Shown here: piece by piece, positions 15,689-24,414 of the stretch
How the letters are laid out: every line of letters starts with the position of its first letter
Position numbering within the stretch: position 1 is the first letter of the stretch
From: a virus
Reading direction: 5' to 3' (one strand)
IMG/VR virus record: IMGVR_UViG_3300046170_000051
Span: 1 to 32,379 of that record
DNA length: 32,379 nucleotides
The notes under the pieces: generated by a model
What the model was told of the DNA's origin: nothing
Seen by the model: only the letters and a program-made list of their open reading frames with translations
The model's database searches: none
Position numbers and translations under genes: made by a program

Positions 15689-17202
15689 TACACTACTCCC
15701 ATTTTGCCTTGATTATTCATGGCATTGTTTATGATTGCTGTTATTAATCCTTTTCTTGATGCTAGTAATTGGTCAAATCCAGCAGCATCTACTGTTGATA
15801 TATTGAAGTTGACTGTAGGAGCAGCTTGCATACCCTGACCTTTTGTATGGTCAATAACTGTTTCGTTAGGATGAACCATAGCCATAAAACCACCCTTGCC
15901 ATCCATTCCACCTGCTCTTATTCCTTGCCCTGTATATCCACCACCATCAAAGTCAGACATTCCATCTACTGCATTACCAAAATCACCATTAAATAAACTG
16001 CCAAAATCACCTATAGCACCCTTGACCATACCAACTAAATTTTGTACTAAATATACCTGTATCAATTCATTAATTACTGCTCTAGCAACTGAAGTAGCTA
16101 AATCTTTAAAATCTCCAAATTGCTTACTTGTAATATCAAAAAAATCTGTAAATGCTTTTGTAAGCTGACCATCAACTGTATCTGCAAAACTTTTAGTAAT
16201 AACAATGCTATCTTTTATTGTATTATTTAAATTATTTGTAGAATCATTATTTTCATCTGTTGATGTTTTAAGTTTATTTTGTATATCAATTTGTTTTTGT
16301 TTTTTGTCAATAAAATCTTCTGTTATTGCTACATTATCTTTAGCTACTTGCAGTGCTACTTTATTAGATTCACTAAATGGGTCTTGTTCGTACATTTTCT
16401 GCAATTTAGCAACTGTTTCTTCTTGTTTTTCTAATATGGTATTTAATTCTTCCATATCTTTAGTAAACAAGTCAGGTTTTATTAAACCCATAGCTTCTGC
16501 AAAATCAAGAATAGCCTTAGATGTATTAACAAATGCACTTTGTAATGGAACTAAAACTTGTCGTTTTAATCTATTCATAGTGTCATTAAATGCTTCAGCA
16601 TTTCTTATTGTTTCTTCATCTATAATGCCAGTAGCAGATTCAGCTAAGTCATCCATAGCCACAGCACCACTTTTAACGAGATTAGCCATTTGAATACCAA
16701 CTCTTGAGCCAAAGACTTGAGCTAACAAACCGCTTCTTTTTAGTGGGTCTTCTATAGCTTCTAAGCTATGGAAAAATTCTTTAAATAAATCCTCAGTATT
16801 CTTAGTCTCGCCATTAACATCTTCTAAAGAAATGCCCATCTCTTCAAAAGCTCTTTTAGCTAGACCAGTACCCATAGTAGCTTCACCAACACCTTTAGCA
16901 AAAAATCTAAGTGCCTTAGTAAATCCCTCTGTACTTATTCCTGATTGTTCAGCAGCAAATTGATATTGCTGCAAGAATGTTGTGCTTACATTTACAGAAT
17001 CAGCAAGTTTACCAATATCATCAGCTACTTGTAATGCTTGATTTCCAAATTGCACAATTTGTCTAACAGCAAAAACACCAGCAAAAGCACCAGCTAATTT
17101 TTTCATAGCTGATTGGGTGCTGTTAATATTTTTATTAACTGAATTAAAACCCTTTTTAGACTGGTCTTGAGCTTTAATTCTTAATTTATAATCAGTTGCC
17201 AT
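15688..17202 (-). CDS. Tape measure protein (gpH-like)
   Basis: The 504-aa product has the pattern of lambda-type tape measures: an N-terminal helix-rich region starting KLRIKAQDQSKKGFNSVNKN, hydrophobic patches (LAGAFAGVFAVRQ), repeated coiled-coil stretches (EELNTILEKQEETVAKLQKM), and the C-terminal glycine-rich segment FDGGGYTGQG with MAMVHPNETVIDH, which is typical of the family. Its length sets tail length; at about 0.15 nm per residue, 504 residues suggests a tail of about 75 nm. It overlaps the end of the GT frame by 11 nt. Confidence 0.85.
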   Translation of the reverse strand: MATDYKLRIKAQDQSKKGFNSVNKNINSTQSAMKKLAGAFAGVFAVRQIVQFGNQALQVADDIGKLADSVNVSTTFLQQYQFAAEQSGISTEGFTKALRFFAKGVGEATMGTGLAKRAFEEMGISLEDVNGETKNTEDLFKEFFHSLEAIEDPLKRSGLLAQVFGSRVGIQMANLVKSGAVAMDDLAESATGIIDEETIRNAEAFNDTMNRLKRQVLVPLQSAFVNTSKAILDFAEAMGLIKPDLFTKDMEELNTILEKQEETVAKLQKMYEQDPFSESNKVALQVAKDNVAITEDFIDKKQKQIDIQNKLKTSTDENNDSTNNLNNTIKDSIVITKSFADTVDGQLTKAFTDFFDITSKQFGDFKDLATSVARAVINELIQVYLVQNLVGMVKGAIGDFGSLFNGDFGNAVDGMSDFDGGGYTGQGIRAGGMDGKGGFMAMVHPNETVIDHTKGQGMQAAPTVNFNISTVDAAGFDQLLASRKGLITAIINNAMNNQGKMGVV

Positions 17203-17679
17203 TTTTTATTTGCCTATTTTTTTCCTCTAAATATGCCATCCATCCTGTAAACTCGGATAAGGTCATCTTTTCTTCTAGTTCCTGAAGTGTGCAATGCAAC
17301 ATTTCAGCTAGATAATATTTAGCAAATAAGTCCTTATCCTCTACTACTTTTTTGCTTGTTCTTCTACGCTTGGTGATGACATGATTTCAGTTGCAACTCT
17401 TGCAAGCACATCTTTATCTACACCATTCATAAGCGTATTCTTGTCTGATAGATCAAATACTTTTTCACCATCAGAATCTAAGGCTTTATGTATTAAGCAA
17501 TAAGCCATTAACGCCACATCATCATCTTTTGCATATCGTTGCAATTTAGACATTTCTGCAAGTGTTAATGGCTTTGCATATACTTTAAGAACCTCATCTC
17601 CTTCACTCCATTCAGGTATCTCAATCTCTTTGATTTCTAATGAATCAAAATGAGCTTTAGCCTTATCTATTATTTTCAT
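17192..17679 (-). CDS. Tail assembly chaperone GT fusion, made by -1 frameshift
   Basis: A -1 slip at A AAA AAG (17347-17353) joins G to a 54-codon extension that is open to TGA at 17192-17194, giving about 162 aa. The extension has a helix-rich YLAEMLHCTLQELEEKMTLSEF and WMAYLEEKN pattern, typical of GT tails. In lambda the fused GT works with G to guide tube polymerisation around the tape measure and is absent from the finished tail. The slippery heptamer is the canonical one and the zero-frame stop (TAGTAG) follows at once. Confidence 0.85.
17344..17679 (-). CDS. Tail assembly chaperone G (zero-frame product)
   Basis: The 111-aa product is helical and acidic (KVYAKPLTLAEMSKLQRYAKDDDVALMAYCLIHKALDSDG), the pattern of gpG-type chaperones, and lies between tail tube and tape measure as in lambda. 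Translation normally stops at TAG 17344-17346. A fraction of ribosomes shift at the preceding A AAA AAG to give GT. The ATG lies three bases after the tail-tube stop and has no clear ribosome site, so coupling is likely. Confidence 0.85.
   Translation of the reverse strand: MKIIDKAKAHFDSLEIKEIEIPEWSEGDEVLKVYAKPLTLAEMSKLQRYAKDDDVALMAYCLIHKALDSDGEKVFDLSDKNTLMNGVDKDVLARVATEIMSSPSVEEQAKK
17347..17353 (-). promoter_or_regulatory. Slippery heptamer A AAA AAG for G/GT frameshift
   Basis: The minus strand reads GC A AAA AAG TAG TAG in the zero frame. This is the most efficient known -1 slip site in E. coli. It directly precedes two stop codons. The -1 frame continues for 54 more codons. Confidence 0.85.
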
Positions 17680-17683
17680 AGTT

Positions 17684-18070
17684 CTATGCTGTTGCTAGTG
17701 TTAAAGCACCTGTTCCTTGAACAGAAATACTAGCTTCAACCAATCCATCAAATGATGCACTTCTTGAAACACCAGTAACAATAGCTGTACCTGAATAGTA
17801 TTTTGCAGAACTAGCTGTACCCTCTGGATAGAACTTAATAGTTACGCTTGATCCAACAGTTAAAGCTATTTGAGCTGTATCTGCTTCATCCCAATACACA
17901 TCTAAACTTCCTGAGAAGGATGTTAATGATGCTAAATGAGTTCTAGCAGCATCACCCATAGATGTTGTTTCAAGAGTATCAGCAGTCTCTTCAACAGAAT
18001 AAGACCTAATTTCAGCTACAGCATCAGTTCCAACGTGGACTGTACCTTCACTTCCTTTATGTATCGCCAT
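17684..18070 (-). CDS. Major tail tube protein
   Basis: The 128-aa beta-rich product (MAIHKGSEGTVHVGTDAVAEIRSYSVEETADTLETT is its first part, in strands and turns) carries the recognisable pattern of siphovirus tail tube proteins: a short N-arm, ISVQG near the end and an FSGSLDVYWDE segment. It forms the hollow tail tube through stacked hexamers. It lies before G/GT and after the tail terminator, as in lambda (gpV). The name fits order and sequence. AAAGAAAATGG gives a weak ribosome site. Confidence 0.75.
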   Translation of the reverse strand: MAIHKGSEGTVHVGTDAVAEIRSYSVEETADTLETTSMGDAARTHLASLTSFSGSLDVYWDEADTAQIALTVGSSVTIKFYPEGTASSAKYYSGTAIVTGVSRSASFDGLVEASISVQGTGALTLATA

Positions 18071-18215
18071 TTTCTTTTACCTCGTTTTTAGTTTTTTTTG
18101 AAGAAGATTTAATTGTTTGGGCTGCTTCTTCTTTCCAACCCATATTCAAATATGACTCAACCTTTGACGGATGAGCATCTATAGAAATATTGCCATCTGG
18201 ACTAATCATTTTCAT
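18057..18215 (-). CDS. Small basic protein before the tail tube gene, 52 aa
   Basis: ATG at 18215 has an excellent ribosome site, GAGGAGA. The product starts MKMISPDGNISIDAHPSKVESYLNMGWKEE and ends in a lysine-rich tail that overlaps the tail-tube ATG by 14 bp. The pattern (short ordered head, GW motif, flexible charged tail) is common for small proteins near head-tail genes in phages, but no family name is claimed. Probably a structural accessory or chaperone. Confidence 0.6.
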   Translation of the reverse strand: MKMISPDGNISIDAHPSKVESYLNMGWKEEAAQTIKSSSKKTKNEVKENGDT

Positions 18216-18227
18216 AATTTGTCTCCT

Positions 18228-18668
18228 CTATAATGCTACGTCAGGATTTTTTTCCTTGACATAGTAGTTAGTTAGAAAGGTCATTGAGACATACCCAAGT
18301 GGTTTCTCACCTTCCGCGTTAAATTCAATTTCAGTAGATTCCAGATAAGTATCTTTTGCTAATCCACCTAATGTTCTATCAGCAGCAATAGCTTCTTCAA
18401 CCTCTTTACTTATCGTGTCTATAGTATCGTCAAAATTGCTTACAGCTTTTGCATAGCCTTCTACAACAACACTTAGATCTCTACTCATTAATCTATCAGT
18501 GCCTATTACTATTGGCTCAGATGTTTCGGACTTTGTATAAATAACTAAAGCTGGAACTGTCTCTAATGGATAAACTCTGGACTCATACACTCTTGATCCA
18601 GTAGTTGTTAAGTTGTTTAAAGTAGTACCAAAGTATTCACGCACTTGTTGTCTTACATGATTTGCCAC
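18228..18668 (-). CDS. Tail terminator (gpU-like)
   Basis: The 146-aa product starts at a GTG (18668) overlapping the TAG of the gene upstream (TAGTG). It contains VREYFGTTLNNLTTTGSRVYESRVYPLETVPALVIYTKSE, then the beta strands RDLSVVVEGYA and a helix (DDTIDTISKEVEEAIAAD), and ends MTFLTNYYVKEKNP; this is the fold pattern of lambda gpU-like terminators. It caps the tail tube and joins it to the head. The start is chosen by the overlap. The position between attachment proteins and tail tube supports the call. Confidence 0.7.
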   Translation of the reverse strand: MANHVRQQVREYFGTTLNNLTTTGSRVYESRVYPLETVPALVIYTKSETSEPIVIGTDRLMSRDLSVVVEGYAKAVSNFDDTIDTISKEVEEAIAADRTLGGLAKDTYLESTEIEFNAEGEKPLGYVSMTFLTNYYVKEKNPDVAL

Positions 18669-19022
18669 TATATTTTCTCCAACATCAATGCTGAAAAACC
18701 AGTTCTATCTGACTGGATATTAACAACAGTATAATTTTGTGCTGCTTTCAAAATGTTTCCATCAACATCTTTAATTGCAGATACATTTAAAGTATTACCA
18801 AATGCAATACTAGGAACATCTACAGTTCTGCAATAGGCTATTGGCTTTAATGCTTCAACACCTATTCCTTCTTCTTGTTCAACATATTCATTATTTAAAA
18901 TGACATTAATTGTTGAAGCAGTGCCACTTGCTATTTGTGTAAACAGCAGAAACACCATGTCCATATTCAATATCAAGATAAGCAGACATATCTTCTTCAG
19001 TCTCTAATCTATATTCAGACAT
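18668..19022 (-). CDS. Head-tail attachment protein-like, second tandem copy, frame broken by one excess base
   Basis: With one base removed (between 18934 and 18946) this gives about 117 aa, paralogous to the gene just upstream. The first part starts MSEYRLETEEDMSAYLDIEYGHGVSAV and the second resumes ASGTASTINVILNNEYVEQEEG, then VDVPSIAFGNTLNVSAIKDVDGN and TGFSALMLEKI. The paralogue has GHGVTAT, STNINIIIDQEYF, SSDVP and TGFVSLVLEEQ at the same places. The ATG at 19022 overlaps the upstream stop (TAATG). It probably forms or stabilises a head-tail ring (gpFII type). Confidence 0.65.
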
Positions 19023-19426
19023 TATTGTTCCTCTAATACCAGTGAAACAAAACCTGTATTATCAGGTTCAACAGTTCTTACAAGAAAAGTAGTTTCTGGT
19101 TTTAATATGCTTCCTTTATTAGTTGTTATTGCGTTGACAACTAATCTATCTAATTGGGATATGTAAGGTACATCACTTGATTTAACAATTGCTCTTGGCT
19201 GATAGCCAGCAACAGGAACAGTACCACCTTCAATATTAAAATATTCTTGATCTATAATAATATTGATATTTGTAGATGCACCAGAGTCTATATCGAACCA
19301 AGTATCAATTAATGATGTTCTTGAATCCCAAAGATTGTTTTGTACTTCAAAAAATGTAGCAGTAACCCCATGACCAGTATTAATGTCAACGTAAGAGTTA
19401 AAATCTGCTGCACTTTCTAAAGGCAT
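19022..19426 (-). CDS. Head-tail attachment protein-like (gpFII type), first tandem copy
   Basis: The 134-aa product has an N-terminal region with GHGVTATFFEV and then strands (STNINIIIDQEYF, then SSDVPYISQLDRLVVNAI) ending TTFLVRTVEPDNTGFVSLVLEEQ. This is the layout of head-tail attachment proteins of lambda-like phages, located between the capsid gene and the tail terminator. A second copy follows directly. The start and stop spacing with neighbours is tight. The functional name rests mainly on position, with moderate sequence support. Confidence 0.6.
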   Translation of the reverse strand: MPLESAADFNSYVDINTGHGVTATFFEVQNNLWDSRTSLIDTWFDIDSGASTNINIIIDQEYFNIEGGTVPVAGYQPRAIVKSSDVPYISQLDRLVVNAITTNKGSILKPETTFLVRTVEPDNTGFVSLVLEEQ

Positions 19427-19428
19427 AA

Positions 19429-19644
19429 TTACTTCTTAGCTCTAGTTTTAGGAGCTTTTACTTCTGAAGTTTCTAAACCAACACTTCTGTCAGCTTTTTT
19501 TGTTTTTGATTTTTTTGTAGTTTCTTCGGCTTTAAAATAACCAACTAATTGATTGCCAACATCTACATCTAGTTCAACTATGTCTCCAGCAGAAACTCTT
19601 TTACCTGCTGCCATAGTGTCTTTTAAAATTAAGTAATTTTTCAT
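19429..19644 (-). CDS. Small head protein, 71 aa (stabilisation or joining)
   Basis: The frame can start at 19686, but that would place the GGTGG hairpin inside the gene; the ATG at 19644 is preferred. The product starts MKNYLILKDTMAAGKRVSAGDIVELDVDVGNQLVGYFKAEE, a small beta fold with a lysine-rich tail (KKSKTKKADRS and KAPKTRAKK). Small proteins of this type commonly follow the capsid gene in phages; some stabilise capsids or join the head. No family is claimed. Confidence 0.5.
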   Translation of the reverse strand: MKNYLILKDTMAAGKRVSAGDIVELDVDVGNQLVGYFKAEETTKKSKTKKADRSVGLETSEVKAPKTRAKK

Positions 19645-19651
19645 ATTTAAG

Positions 19652-19673
19652 ATGGTGGAGTTTCCCCCACCAT
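19652..19673 (-). terminator. Hairpin after the capsid gene
   Basis: Seven-base perfect arms (ATGGTGG and CCACCAT) around an 8-base loop, 21-42 nt after the capsid stop. No U-tract follows, so it is more likely an attenuator or RNA-processing or stability element than a strong terminator. This would leave capsid mRNA in excess over downstream genes. Confidence 0.5.
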
Positions 19674-19693
19674 TCCATTTAAGCATTAACTAA

Positions 19694-22258
19694 TTAGTCG
19701 CTTGATTTACAGAAACTTACTGCATGTCTTACAGCTACATCGCAAGTCTGAAGAGCAACCACTCTGATTGTTCCAGATTTTGAATGAGTATAAGGATCAA
19801 CAGTAATATCAAGAGATCCATAAAGACCAATTAATAAGTCTGCAAAGTTACCAAAGTAGTAATCACCAGCAGTAACTTGGTTAGATCTGACAACGTCATA
19901 GCCATTAATTTGACCATCTGAGCCAACGATCATTTGACCAAAGCCACTAGCCTTATCTACAGATTTAAGAGTTCCCCAATCTGAAGGTTTAGCAATATAC
20001 TTTAAAGAACCTTGTAAAGCATTATCAGCACTTACAGCACTTTCCATAGCTACTAATTCAGCAAAAGTAGGTGTTGCAGCAGCAAATGTTGTTGTGTTAA
20101 TACCTGAAGTTGCAGAAATACCTGTAGGCTGTCCTGAAGAACCAGAACCAGCTAAAGCACCTAAATCAATTGCAAGAGCAATAGCTTCAGATAAGTCATT
20201 TCTTACTAGGTTTTCAACATCTAAACTTGACTGTTGAAGCATAAGTCTAGTCATTTCAGTATGTCCACCAATTACTTTTGGAGACATTGTTACTGAACCA
20301 ACTGTAAACTCACTCTCACCACTATTTCCGCCTTCAGTTGCTATCCAAGCAGCAGCAGAAGCAGCAGTTTTCTTAGGTATTACAACATTTCCTTGTAATC
20401 CTCTAAGCATAGTAGCTCCAGCGTTCATTACTGAAGATTTGTTTCTTAATACGTCTATGAAGTCTCCACCTCTGTAATCTTGAGCGATTAGAGTTGCATC
20501 ATCAGAAGTATTTAAGTCTCTTTGTCCCCAAGATCTTAATAGATCTGCTGGCATCATAATACCTTGTGCAGATTTGCCTTGTATTCTTGCAGCTTCGTTT
20601 GAACATTCAAATTCAAATGCAGCAGCTTCTTGAGCTCTTCTATCTGTTGGGTTTGCTAAAGCATTGATTGCTCTCACTAATGAGAACTCTCTTACTTCTT
20701 CTTTAGTCATACCAATTTCTGAAGGAGTTTCTAAAGGAGTGTCGTTAGAAATATTTTCTAATAATACACCTCTAAATTCTTCAACAGAAATGCCATCACC
20801 GATTGCTTTATCAGCTAGATCTCTTTTGTTGTGCTTAACAGCTAAGTCTATGATTTCTTTAGAATTTCTTTTGAATTCAGCTTTAGCTTCAGCAACAGTT
20901 TGTGATCTAACTTCATCAAGATTAATTTCTTGTTTTTCGTTTTCCATTATTTTCACCTTTGTTGTTTGTGTTTTTTGTTTATCTTTAGAACGACCAACTC
21001 CGACTAACCTACTCTGATCTGCTGGCACTGATACAGAAGATACTTCCATAGGAGTCCATTCAGCTTTGTAATAAGTTTCATCGTCTTTGTTCATTCTTGT
21101 TAATTTATCGACTCTGTAACCAACAGATATATTCATACGAATACCATCAGCTACATCCTCAAAAACTTCGCGAGCTAAAGCAGATTTACCAAATCTAACT
21201 ACTGCTATTGTCCTTTTAGCAGTCTCATCAAGTTTAAATTCTTCTATCACACCAATTTGCTTGTTCATATCATGATCCAAGAGTAATGGTGCTCTTCCAG
21301 ATGAAATAAACTCCATGTTTATATCATCAGCAGAATGTCCTAGCACTTCCATGCCAAAACTTCTTTCAACAGGCTCTTCAGAAGAGACTCCAACGCGTAC
21401 CATTCTTTTTTCTTCATCAATGTATTCAGAACGAGATAAATCAATAGTTCTATATTTCATAGGCATATCAATTACATTTCTTTCTTCTTCATTTGAATCA
21501 GACATAGATACTTCATCAGTTATCTCTACTTCTTCACCTTCATGTTCTACATCCTCATGCTTTGCAAACTCAACAACAACAGTGTTGTCAGTTTCACTAA
21601 CATTAAGGATATGTCTATCTTCTTTATTCATAGATTTCTCCTCACTATTTAGTGGATGTTTTTCCAATTCATTAGAATTGAAATCGTTAAAATCCCTTAT
21701 AGGATTAATTTTTGTTAAAGTGCTGAACTTATGTCCTACTTCAATATCTGTAGGCTCACCACTTCTATAAACTTGTATTAAGGCTGCTGGATCATCTTCA
21801 GTTCCAGTAATAGTTAATTCACTATTAGGAATGTTTATTTTTCCATCCCTTTCAATCTTAATTATTCTTCCTCTAGCTCTACCACCAGCACTATTCCAGC
21901 TTACAAAATCGCCTATCTTTAATGCATCAGGCATAGCTCTATCTTCATCTTTTTTCATTTGTTCAACCAATCTTTTTGACCAGCTATATCCAGCATCTCC
22001 ACCCCATAACGCCCAAGCTATTCTTCCATTAGAGGGATAACCATCTTCACCAGAACTAAATCCTTCTGCCTGCTTATCAACTTGATGTCTGCTGAAATAG
22101 CTATACATTCTTTTTATGGTTTCATCAGATAGATTTTCATTTGCTACTATTTGTCTTGCTCTTACAGCTCCAACTCTAGTGCCACCTCTACCAAATTCTT
22201 CACGCCAATCTAAACCTTTTTGTGCTTCAGCTCTCATGCTTTGATTAGGTTTACTCAT
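19694..22258 (-). CDS. Fused TUDOR-like, prohead protease and HK97-fold major capsid protein
   Basis: An 854-aa polyprotein (ATG 22258; GGAG six bases upstream selects the third of three ATGs). Residue numbers count from 22264. A conserved phage domain (18-105: LDWREEFGRGGTRVG to GRIAWALWGGDAGYSW) comes first. A TUDOR-like DUF2945 domain (115-187: KIGDFVSWNSAGGRARGRI) follows. The prohead protease lies at about 270-425, with His331 in LLLDHD and Ser380 in NISVGY. A helical scaffold-like segment (440-520) precedes the HK97-fold capsid (520-856, ending VRHAVSFCKSSD). The protease matures the fusion during assembly. The three-part fusion is unusual. Confidence 0.85.
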   Translation of the reverse strand: MSKPNQSMRAEAQKGLDWREEFGRGGTRVGAVRARQIVANENLSDETIKRMYSYFSRHQVDKQAEGFSSGEDGYPSNGRIAWALWGGDAGYSWSKRLVEQMKKDEDRAMPDALKIGDFVSWNSAGGRARGRIIKIERDGKINIPNSELTITGTEDDPAALIQVYRSGEPTDIEVGHKFSTLTKINPIRDFNDFNSNELEKHPLNSEEKSMNKEDRHILNVSETDNTVVVEFAKHEDVEHEGEEVEITDEVSMSDSNEEERNVIDMPMKYRTIDLSRSEYIDEEKRMVRVGVSSEEPVERSFGMEVLGHSADDINMEFISSGRAPLLLDHDMNKQIGVIEEFKLDETAKRTIAVVRFGKSALAREVFEDVADGIRMNISVGYRVDKLTRMNKDDETYYKAEWTPMEVSSVSVPADQSRLVGVGRSKDKQKTQTTKVKIMENEKQEINLDEVRSQTVAEAKAEFKRNSKEIIDLAVKHNKRDLADKAIGDGISVEEFRGVLLENISNDTPLETPSEIGMTKEEVREFSLVRAINALANPTDRRAQEAAAFEFECSNEAARIQGKSAQGIMMPADLLRSWGQRDLNTSDDATLIAQDYRGGDFIDVLRNKSSVMNAGATMLRGLQGNVVIPKKTAASAAAWIATEGGNSGESEFTVGSVTMSPKVIGGHTEMTRLMLQQSSLDVENLVRNDLSEAIALAIDLGALAGSGSSGQPTGISATSGINTTTFAAATPTFAELVAMESAVSADNALQGSLKYIAKPSDWGTLKSVDKASGFGQMIVGSDGQINGYDVVRSNQVTAGDYYFGNFADLLIGLYGSLDITVDPYTHSKSGTIRVVALQTCDVAVRHAVSFCKSSD

Positions 22259-23742
22259 CATCATCTCCGCCCTGTATCTTTGCTTCTACAGGTAGTTTCT
22301 GACCAAATGGCTGATAAGCTATTTCAATATCGTATTGTTTTCGCTAGTTCTATTTCTTTTTGATGTTGTTCAAATAATTCTTCTGTATCTCTTCCATAAG
22401 AAGCAGATATGTCTGCATAAGTTAAAGTTCCATTTTGTAAACCAACAACATTGGCTTGCATTTCTTTTAATGGATCTATCCAAGAGAATGATCTAGGTAT
22501 AAAGTTTACTGAATTAGCAAATTTATCAAACTTACCTATTGGTAGGTTGATATAGCCTGTTGATATAGCCATTTCTAACCATGATTGAAATACAGGGTTA
22601 ATAAAATGCTCAACTACAAACTGCTGATAAATCATATACATAGATCTATCTTCTAAAGCACCTTGCCTTATTGAACTGTAATTAACTGAAGTTAAATCAT
22701 TAGATAATGAGTGATAAGAAATATTTAAACCAGAAGCTATGCTTCTTAATACGCTAGTTGTAAAAGAATCAAATGCAGATGTAGGATGTGTAGGATCAAA
22801 TGCTTTAAAATCCATACCTGCTGGTAATTGTTCAAAAACACCAGCTTGTGCATTAGTTGTAGGATTAAATCCATCTTCAAATTCACCATCACCAACATAA
22901 CCATCACCATCTGGCGAAGTAAAGAATCCCATTTTAGAAGCTCCAACTCTTGCAGCTACTATTTCAGCTTCCAAATAGCCATTTAACATCTTTACATTAG
23001 CCATAGCAGTTGCAACTAAAGATATACCTCTAGTTTGTTCTGCTCTTTGTGGTAAGTAAGCATGAATTATTTCATCTGCTGGCACTCTAATGTGTTCTAT
23101 GTTGCCCATGTATGATCTGTCATAAGGATGTTCTTTAAATAAGTGGTAAGCTACTGGTTTGTCGTACTTATTTACCTCAACACCCATCTTTATTCTATTG
23201 CCAGTGCCTTTGTAATAGTCATTTTTAGTTTCATCTAAATGATCTGATTCTAAAAACTGTAATGTGAATCCAAAAGGTGATTCATTAGACTTTATCTTCC
23301 TAATTAATACCTCACCATCTCTGCATAAAGATTCAATAAAGATTTTTTGGCAGTCTAAAAAACTTAATCTGCCATTAGCAGTACAATTACCAACCTTAGA
23401 CCATTCCTTCCATGCACGTTCAATAAGTACGTTTGCACCTATATCCAGTGATCCATCATCATTTCTTGCTTTTGAAGATACTCTTATGCCGTGTTTACCA
23501 ATAACATTAGATACCATTAAGTTAAGATATCTTGATATATATGAGTCATTACGTGCTAATTCTCTTGCTCTGTCTCTTAATATTCTTATATTGTCTTTAA
23601 TTTCTGCATCAGCACTTGTAGATGATGTAATAAAGTCAGCAAATAGCCTTCCAGTGTTAGCACCAGAGTAACTTCTTTTAAATGTTTGTTTTTTTTGTAT
23701 TTTAGGATTATCTAAACCTAAAATTCTGCTATACCATGCCAT
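22251..23742 (-). CDS. Portal protein (lambda type), frame broken by one excess base
   Basis: A portal of the lambda B family: SYSGANTGRLFADFITSSTSAD near the start, DRARELARNDSYISRYLNLMVSNVIG, and later FLESDHLDE, GISLVATAM and a C-terminal FIPRSFSWIDPLKEMQ. With one A removed from the AAAA at 22338-22341 the end reads LAKQYDIEIAYQPFGQKLP and runs to a stop at 22251, for 496 aa. As given, the frame ends at 22324 with KTIRY. Twelve copies form the channel that lets DNA in and out of the head. It follows the gpW-like gene directly. Confidence 0.85.
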
Positions 23743-24338
23743 TATTTAGTAAACCTCACCTTGGGTGTATTTCCTGTACCCTGTCCGTTTCTAATTCTTG
23801 CTAGTTTTATTTCTTTTAAGTATTCAGCCTTATATCTATCTCTAAATGTCATAAGTTCATCTATAGACATTCTGGATAGTGATCTACCAGCAATAGACAT
23901 TGAGCTTTGATCCATTGATGCTCTGTTTTCAATAACAGCTTCTATTGCATCTACTACTTTTTTAGCATGACTTCTAAGATCAGCATTTGTATTAGCTAAA
24001 TTTTCGGTAATTGATGTTCTACCTGAGTCCACCATGATTCTATTAGAATCAGAAGTCTTGGTTATATATGCTTCCCAGATATAATCACCAACTGAATAGC
24101 CAGTTGTAGATGATGATGCTGCTTCTATGTAATAAGTAGAATTAGCTTCTACAGCAGTAAGTGTAAATTTATGTATTCCACCACCACCTGAGTCGTTATG
24201 GAACTCAAAAGTAAGTGAATATGATGCTATGGGATAGATTTCAGCTAAATCATCACGTTTCCATGCCCAAAAATCACCCAATACAAGTGTACTAGGTTCT
24301 TTTGTTGGGTAGTTTTCTCTATCAAATGCGTTAGACAA
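23742..24338 (-). CDS. Head-tail connector-like protein with gpW-like C-terminus
   Basis: Starts at a TTG (24338) with GAGG seven bases upstream; no ATG is available. The 198-aa product has a beta-rich N-terminal domain (GDFWAWKRDDLAEIYPIASYSLTFEF and following) seen in phage proteins near portals, and a helical C-terminal part (IENRASMDQSSMSIAGRSLSRMSIDELMTFRDRYKAEYL) that matches gpW-type connectors. It probably sits in the neck between portal and tail. The next gene is the portal with a shared base. Confidence 0.6.
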   Translation of the reverse strand: MSNAFDRENYPTKEPSTLVLGDFWAWKRDDLAEIYPIASYSLTFEFHNDSGGGGIHKFTLTAVEANSTYYIEAASSSTTGYSVGDYIWEAYITKTSDSNRIMVDSGRTSITENLANTNADLRSHAKKVVDAIEAVIENRASMDQSSMSIAGRSLSRMSIDELMTFRDRYKAEYLKEIKLARIRNGQGTGNTPKVRFTK

Positions 24339-24354
24339 GCAAAAACCTCGTTAA

Positions 24355-24380
24355 TTATTATTAGATTAATCTACTAATAA
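24355..24380 (-). promoter_or_regulatory. Palindrome between terminase and gpW-like gene
   Basis: Contains the perfect 12-bp palindrome TAGATTAATCTA (24362-24373) with outer matching arms TTATTAG and CTAATAA. It lies downstream of the 24415-24428 motif and 17 nt before the TTG start. Operator or short hairpin; a TTGACA box (24402-24407) lies just upstream, without a strong -10. Confidence 0.4.
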
Positions 24381-24414
24381 CACTAAGGTGCATAACCTAA
24401 TTGTCAACTCTTGG

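Noticed and set aside
18668-18976. A separate gene starting MILNMDMVFLLFTQ
   Set aside because: That start is an artefact of the frame break. The paralogue next to it shows the true N-terminus, encoded from 19022.
24379-24407. A sigma-70 promoter with TTGACA at 24402-24407
   Set aside because: The -35 box is perfect, but at 16-18 bp spacing the best -10 candidates match TATAAT at about half of the positions. It is mentioned only as a possibility.
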